The position numbers and the translations under genes were made by a program. From an uncultured Planctomycetaceae bacterium (GTDB lineage: Bacteria; Planctomycetota; Planctomycetia; Planctomycetales; Planctomycetaceae), in assembly GCA_937975745.1 (NCBI GenBank), contig CALJUK010000650.1:1-10777 (forward strand): DNA of 10,777 bases, in the 5' to 3' direction. The notes beneath the pieces were generated by a model. That model did no database searches, had not been told where the DNA came from, and worked only from the letters and a program-made list of their open reading frames with translations. Shown here one piece after another: positions 6,485 through 10,777 of this stretch (the stretch's first letter is position 1; each line of letters begins with the position of its first letter).

Positions 6485-6716
6485 CATGTCCGCGTTCAGG
6501 TTGCGCACAACGGGTCGGCTGAAACGACGCTGACCGTCCAGCAGCACCGCTGCTTGAGCGGCTCTCTTGCCGCAACGGGCCTGCCACCTAATGCTGCTCC
6601 TATTCCAAATCCTGTCGCGGAATGAACACCGCGATGACATGACCGGCCAGAGCAAAACACTGCAGCGGCATAACGCTCCGCAGTCCGGCCGGTAACTCAA
6701 ACCAGGGGTCATCGAA

Positions 6717-9455
6717 ATGTCAGCTGATCAAAAGTTTGTGTATTTCTTCGGTGATGGTAAGTCCGAGGGCAACGCCACGCTGCGGAACCTGTTGGGGGGA
6801 AAAGGGGCCAACTTGGCCGAGATGTCCAACATTGGACTTCCCGTGCCGGCTGGCTTCACCATTACCACCGAAGTCTGCATCCTCTATAATAACAGCCAGA
6901 AAAAGTACCCCGAAGGCCTGCGGGCTCAGGTCGACGAAGCGCTCACGAAGGTCGAAAAGGTGATGGGTGCCGAGTTCGGCTCGGAAACCAACCCGCTGCT
7001 CCTGTCCTGCCGATCAGGTGCCCGGGAGTCGATGCCCGGCATGATGGACACCGTGCTCAACATCGGCCTCAACGACACCACGGTGATGGCACTGGCGAAG
7101 GCGAGCGGGAACGAACGATTCGCCTGGGACAGCTACCGCCGCTTCATCCAGATGTACGGCGATGTGGTGATGGGGCTGAAGAGCCGATCCAAGACGGCTC
7201 ACGATCCGTTCGAAGAAATCCTCGACAAGCACCGCGAGGAAGCCGGTGTCGAATTCGACTCGCAACTGTCGGCAGACCAGCTGAAGGCAATCGTCGCGGA
7301 GGTCAAGAAACTGGTAAAAGAAGAGGCCGGCAGAGACTTTCCTACCGACGCGAGGGAACAACTGTGGGGTGCCATCGGCGCCGTCTTCGACAGTTGGGAA
7401 AACGACCGGGCCGTCGTCTACCGCCGTGATTACGGCATTCCTCACTCGTGGGGAACGGCCACCAACGTGCAAGCGATGGTCTTCGGCAACCTGGGCGATG
7501 ACTGTGCCACGGGCGTCGGCCTGACACGCGACTGCTCGCTGGGAACACCGGGCTTCTGCGGTGACTACCTGATTAACGCTCAGGGCGAAGATGTCGTGGC
7601 CGGAATCCGGGCTCCCAAGCGAATCGAAGAATCGCTGAAATCCGACATGCCGGAAGCCTTCTCGCAGTTGGAGAACATCGGCCACACGCTGGAACAACAC
7701 TACAAGGACGTGCAGGACATCGAGTTCACCGTGCAACGGGGCAAGGTCTGGATGCTGCAGACCCGTAACGCCAAGCGGACCGGTTTCGCCGCTGTGCGAA
7801 TCGCCGTCGACATGGTCAACGAAGGTCTGGTGACTCCCGAGCAGGCGATCACCAAGAAGCGAATTCCGGCCGACGACCTGAACCAGTTGTTGCAGCCGAT
7901 CTTCGATCCAAAGGCCAAACAGGACGCTGTCGCTGACGGGCGACTGTTTACCAAGGGAATCAATGCCGGCCCAGGTGCCGCCGCCGGGCAAATTTGCATG
8001 TTCGCCGAAGATGCCGAAGAGCTCTACAACAAGGACTCGAAAGTTCAGTTGATCCTGGTTCGCCGCGAAACCAGCCCGGAAGACCTCCGCGGGATGCGCG
8101 TGGCACAGGGTATTCTGACGGCCTTCGGTGGGGCCAGCTCGCATGCGGCACTTGTGAGCCGCCAAATGGGCAAGGCGTGCATCGTCGGTGCCAGCGAGTT
8201 GAAGATCAACTACGAAAAGGGGACGGTCCAGGTCGGCAACAAGACGCTCAAGTCGGGCGACTGGATCAGCATTGATGGCTTCACCGGGGAGATCTTCGAA
8301 GGGGAGGTCACGACCAAACCGAGCGAAGTGATCGAAGTGCTGGTCGACAAGACCTTGAAAGCAGAAGATTCGGAGGCCTTTGGCCGCTACCAGCAGTTGA
8401 TGAGCTGGGTCGACAAGTTCCGCAAGCTCAACGTCCGAACCAACGCCGACACACCGCAGCAGGCGGGCGAAGCCATTGCTTTCGGTGCCGAGGGAATTGG
8501 CCTCTGCCGGACGGAGCACATGTTCTTCGAACATCTGCAGGAAATCCGCGAGATGATCGTCGCGCGGACGCTCGACCAGCGCCAAGCCGCCTTGGCCAAA
8601 CTGCTTCCCTTCCAGCGGGACGACTTCGCCGGTCTGTTTCGGGCGATGGACGGCCGGCCGGTCACAATTCGTCTGCTGGATCCGCCGCTGCACGAATTCC
8701 TCAGTGAACGCCACCTGGAAGAACAACCCGAACTGGGTGAGAAGCTCGCCAAGACGCTGGGTGCCGACGTGGCGGAAGTTCACCGCCGGGTCGAAGAACT
8801 GCACGAATCCAACCCGATGCTCGGCCACCGTGGCTGCCGTCTGGGGATCGTCTTCCCCGAAATCACAGCCATGCAGGCCCGGGCCATTTTCGAGGCCGCC
8901 TGCCAAGTGCAGAAATCGGGCACAACGGTGCATCCAGAAGTGATGGTTCCCCTGGCCGGCTACCAGACGGAATTCGACAATCAGGCTGCCATCATCCGCA
9001 GCCAGGCCGAAGCCGTCTTCAAGGAAACCGGCATCACAGTCGAGTACAAAGTCGGCACGATGATCGAGATTCCGCGTGCCGCCATCTGTGCCGACCAGAT
9101 CGCCAGCACGGCAGAGTTCTTCAGCTTCGGGACAAACGACCTGACGCAGACGACACTCGGAATGAGCCGCGACGACTACGGCGGTTTCATCGGTTTCTAC
9201 CGCGAGCACGACATCGTGCCGAACGACCCATTCCAGACGATCGACCAGGACGGGGTGGGACGGCTGATGAAGATTGGTGTCGAAGGTGGCCGTGGAACTC
9301 GCAAGGACCTGAAGATTGGCATTTGTGGCGAGCACGGAGGCGATCCGGCCAGCGTGATGTTCTGTCACCGAATCGGTCTCGATTACGTCAGCTGCTCGCC
9401 GTTCCGTGTTCCGATTGCCCGCCTGGCGGCCGCCCAGGCAGCGCTCGAAGGGTAA
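6717..9455 (+). CDS. ppdK: Pyruvate, phosphate dikinase
   Basis: PPDK interconverts pyruvate, ATP and phosphate with PEP, AMP and pyrophosphate, serving gluconeogenesis or pyrophosphate-linked glycolysis in the cytosol. The 912 residues hold all three domains. The N-terminal ATP-grasp part has GGKGANLAEM (27-36), CRSGARESMPGMMDTV (98-113) and GTATNVQAMVFGN. The swivelling phosphohistidine domain has His476 in GGASSHAALVSRQMGK. The C-terminal PEP/pyruvate barrel has VRTNAD with Arg574, GLCRTEHMFF with Arg598, a GTMIEIPRA segment, FSFGTNDLTQ, and catalytic Cys870 in GICGEHGGDP. The phosphohistidine motif is unusual. Most PPDKs read TARGGMTSHAAVVAR, whereas here Phe470 replaces Arg, Ala473 replaces Met and Ser474 replaces the Thr that the plant/bacterial PDRP regulator phosphorylates. 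All catalytic residues remain, so activity is expected. AGGGG lies 8 bases before the ATG, and an intrinsic terminator follows about 90 bases after the stop. Confidence 0.98.
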   Translation: MSADQKFVYFFGDGKSEGNATLRNLLGGKGANLAEMSNIGLPVPAGFTITTEVCILYNNSQKKYPEGLRAQVDEALTKVEKVMGAEFGSETNPLLLSCRSGARESMPGMMDTVLNIGLNDTTVMALAKASGNERFAWDSYRRFIQMYGDVVMGLKSRSKTAHDPFEEILDKHREEAGVEFDSQLSADQLKAIVAEVKKLVKEEAGRDFPTDAREQLWGAIGAVFDSWENDRAVVYRRDYGIPHSWGTATNVQAMVFGNLGDDCATGVGLTRDCSLGTPGFCGDYLINAQGEDVVAGIRAPKRIEESLKSDMPEAFSQLENIGHTLEQHYKDVQDIEFTVQRGKVWMLQTRNAKRTGFAAVRIAVDMVNEGLVTPEQAITKKRIPADDLNQLLQPIFDPKAKQDAVADGRLFTKGINAGPGAAAGQICMFAEDAEELYNKDSKVQLILVRRETSPEDLRGMRVAQGILTAFGGASSHAALVSRQMGKACIVGASELKINYEKGTVQVGNKTLKSGDWISIDGFTGEIFEGEVTTKPSEVIEVLVDKTLKAEDSEAFGRYQQLMSWVDKFRKLNVRTNADTPQQAGEAIAFGAEGIGLCRTEHMFFEHLQEIREMIVARTLDQRQAALAKLLPFQRDDFAGLFRAMDGRPVTIRLLDPPLHEFLSERHLEEQPELGEKLAKTLGADVAEVHRRVEELHESNPMLGHRGCRLGIVFPEITAMQARAIFEAACQVQKSGTTVHPEVMVPLAGYQTEFDNQAAIIRSQAEAVFKETGITVEYKVGTMIEIPRAAICADQIASTAEFFSFGTNDLTQTTLGMSRDDYGGFIGFYREHDIVPNDPFQTIDQDGVGRLMKIGVEGGRGTRKDLKIGICGEHGGDPASVMFCHRIGLDYVSCSPFRVPIARLAAAQAALEG

Positions 9456-9544
9456 CGCCAGTCTGAAGCCGGCCCGTCACCAATCTGATGATTCTGGACG
9501 CAGAACACGGAACTGACGGACAGACTTTGACGGAAGAGTTCTCG

Positions 9545-9591
9545 ACGGGGGCGTGTTTGCCACGGCATCCACGTCCCCGTTTTCGTTTTTT
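9545..9591 (+). terminator. Rho-independent terminator of ppdK
   Basis: ACGGGGGCGTG (9545-9555) pairs with CACGTCCCCGT (9570-9580) over 11 base pairs with one G-U pair and a 14-base loop. It is followed by a T-rich run (TTTCGTTTTTT, 9581-9591). This is the clearest terminator in the window and separates ppdK from fusA. Confidence 0.88.
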
Positions 9592-9726
9592 CCGGCCGAT
9601 GTGCGGGTTCCGCCGTTCACGGCGACAGCCTGCACAACAGAAGCTTCCTAACCTGTTACCCAATAGTCTCTTATGAGCACCCCAAATCGCACGATCTGAC
9701 CCTATGGGGGTGTTTTGGAGAGAGTA

Positions 9727-9876
9727 ATGGATCTCTCGTACTGCAAGAGATGTCGGTTTGCGGGCCATACATCCTGCAAATTGCGACAATATTCCCACAA
9801 TTGCTCTTTCCAACATGTTAGGTCGACGATAACATTTTTTGTCCGAGCCTATGGGCTCACGTTGCCTGCCGCCTGA
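9727..9876 (+). CDS. Possible Cys-rich micro-protein, 49 aa
   Basis: I do not recognise this frame. The translation begins MDLSYCKRCRFAGHTSC, then KLRQYSHNCSFQH, and ends LTLPAA. Four cysteines (6, 9, 17, 26) and His14, His24 and His30 fall in the first 30 residues, with a CxxC pair, which suggests metal binding. The C-terminal 20 residues are more hydrophobic (ITFFVRAYGLTL). GGAG (9717-9720) lies 6 bases before the ATG, an excellent ribosome binding site. GAGAG (9720-9724) can pair with CTCTC (9733-9737), leaving the ATG in the 8-base loop, so initiation could be gated. Support is only the Shine-Dalgarno match and composition, and it may be chance. It stands alone between ppdK and fusA. Confidence 0.3.
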   Translation: MDLSYCKRCRFAGHTSCKLRQYSHNCSFQHVRSTITFFVRAYGLTLPAA

Positions 9877-10114
9877 GTCGCCTCCCGTTGCACAACCCTT
9901 GGCCCTCTCGAGCGAGTCACGCGTCTGTAGTGTCCGCAGAACAAGCGCTTTCTGCACCGCACTTCAGTCGAGCAAGACAGAGTCCATCCGTGGTTGGGTC
10001 CGTACCTGCATTTTTCGCTGGACTCGACAAGCCAACTACGGCATCACCCTGAACCGCTACGGTGACAGTCGAAAACGAATTGACCCGTGCTGACAACAGT
10101 TCGGGGGCGTTCGG

Positions 10115-10144
10115 TCTGCCGCAGGCCAGCGAGAGCCTGTCAGA
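10115..10144. repeat. Repeat-like hairpin
   Basis: TCTG (10115-10118) and CAGA (10141-10144) form an outer stem, and CAGGC (10122-10126) and GCCTG (10135-10139) an inner one, with an 8-base loop. The form resembles short palindromic intergenic repeats, but only one copy is seen in this window. Confidence 0.35.
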
Positions 10145-10297
10145 TCAACGGGAGAAGATTTCACGGAATTCAAGCTGCAGAACTCGCCGGAAAATCACAC
10201 AACCTTTCGTGAATTTCCATTCGCGCACGTTAGAGTCCTGCTGGAATCCGAGGGCAATTTCGAGCGACGAACCAAGCGAGGCAGAGACGATTGACGC

Positions 10298-10323
10298 GGT
10301 AAGTCCCCGGGCTACGGCTTACC
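10298..10323. repeat. Repeat-like hairpin
   Basis: GGTAAG (10298-10303) pairs with CTTACC (10318-10323). After a bulged T, CC pairs with GG inside, giving an 8-pair stem around the loop CCGGGCTAC. The loop carries CCCCGGGCTACGG, a string I recall in planctomycete interspersed repeats but cannot confirm here. Confidence 0.4.
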
Positions 10324-10405
10324 AGACTCCGAGTCACCTGACTGCAGCGGACCGGACAACCAAACCAGACGGGACGTTTGGCTGGGAACAAATTGAACAG
10401 AAACT

Positions 10406-10439
10406 TTGACAGGGACCGACCGTCGGTCCCGCGTACTAT
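10406..10439 (+). promoter_or_regulatory. TTGACA-N22-TACTAT unit with palindrome, upstream of fusA
   Basis: TTGACA (10406-10411) is followed after exactly 22 bases by TACTAT (10434-10439). The spacer contains the perfect palindrome GGGACCGAC-C-GTCGGTCCC (10412-10430), with 9-base arms. TACTAT lies 40 bases before the fusA start, a normal distance. The long spacer and the palindrome suggest control by a spacer-binding regulator, or a non-sigma70 use. The same layout lies upstream of ppdK. Confidence 0.45.
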
Positions 10440-10479
10440 GGCCTCCGTCGAATCGACGCGCACTAGGTCGATCAGAACT

Positions 10480-10777
<298 letters not shown>

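Larger units (their letters stand above)
6369..6716. other. Intergenic region / ppdK leader
   Basis: These 348 bases hold no supported gene. From the left they contain a TTGACA-N22-TAACAT promoter-like unit (6401-6434), a direct repeat TTCCGGT (6434-6440 and 6446-6452, 12 bases apart), a second promoter-like pair (6456-6484) and a hairpin AGCAGC-ACC-GCTGCT (6540-6554). The ppdK ribosome binding site AGGGG (6704-6708) ends the region. I see no intrinsic terminator after kdsB. Confidence 0.5.
9592..10405. other. Long gap between ppdK terminator and fusA promoter region
   Basis: About 0.8 kb without a confident gene. Its first 250 bases look richer in A and T than the flanking genes. It contains a hairpin CACCCC, 23-base loop, GGGGTG (9678-9712), a possible Cys-rich micro-ORF (9727-9876), and two repeat-like hairpins (10115-10144 and 10298-10323). 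The open frames 9839-10093 and 10062-10409 (+) show no family features and are probably chance. I cannot identify tRNA, tmRNA, 6S or SRP RNA here. Confidence 0.5.

Noticed and set aside
7014..9368. 784-residue minus-strand open frame opposite ppdK
   Set aside because: Remarkably long, but fully inside ppdK on the other strand and without domain motifs; explained by ppdK codon bias.
9388..9957. 189-residue minus-strand frame across the ppdK end and terminator
   Set aside because: It crosses the terminator and the end of ppdK and has no protein family features.
10062..10409. 115-residue plus-strand frame before fusA
   Set aside because: No motifs, no good ribosome binding site, spans two repeat-like hairpins and ends inside the fusA TTGACA element.

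Overview
The window looks like a chromosomal segment of a high-GC Planctomycetota bacterium. Three things point there. The outer beta-propeller gene is a lipoprotein with the WPAWRGP-x-GNG opening common in planctomycetal PQQ-like proteins. The EF-G at the right edge has the G1 context of the spd/mitochondrial EF-G1 lineage, known from spirochaetes, planctomycetes and delta-proteobacteria. Several short palindromic sequences resemble interspersed repeats I associate with planctomycete genomes. The genus cannot be fixed from the sequence alone.

Layout from left to right: a PQQ-like propeller lipoprotein on the minus strand (110-1483); a 389-base divergent leader with two hairpins; glmS (1873-3735, +); a small class I SAM methyltransferase (3936-4484, +); then a minus-strand islet of small genes (4491-5279) made of an intact DUF2442 gene, a DUF4160 gene killed by one in-frame stop, a cluster of palindromes, and the N-terminal half of a PF09720-type addiction-module antitoxin. 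After this come kdsB (5601-6368, +), a 348-base leader, ppdK (6717-9455, +) with a strong intrinsic terminator, about 1 kb without a confident gene (holding a possible Cys-rich micro-ORF and two repeat-like hairpins), and the start of fusA (10480 to the edge, +).

The large genes are housekeeping. GlmS makes glucosamine-6-phosphate for peptidoglycan and lipid A type sugars, and KdsB activates Kdo for LPS core. Together they imply a Gram-negative type envelope, which the lipoprotein also fits. PPDK links pyruvate and PEP. EF-G drives ribosomal translocation and here stands apart from a ribosomal-protein operon.

The most unusual features are the decayed islet between the methyltransferase and kdsB, a promoter-like arrangement shared by ppdK and fusA (TTGACA, exactly 22 bases holding a CCGAC/GTCGG palindrome, then TAnnAT), a PPDK phosphohistidine motif that departs from the usual form, and the Cys-rich micro-ORF whose start codon sits in a hairpin loop. 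I do not see a complete novel multi-gene system, a CRISPR array, an insertion sequence or a tRNA.
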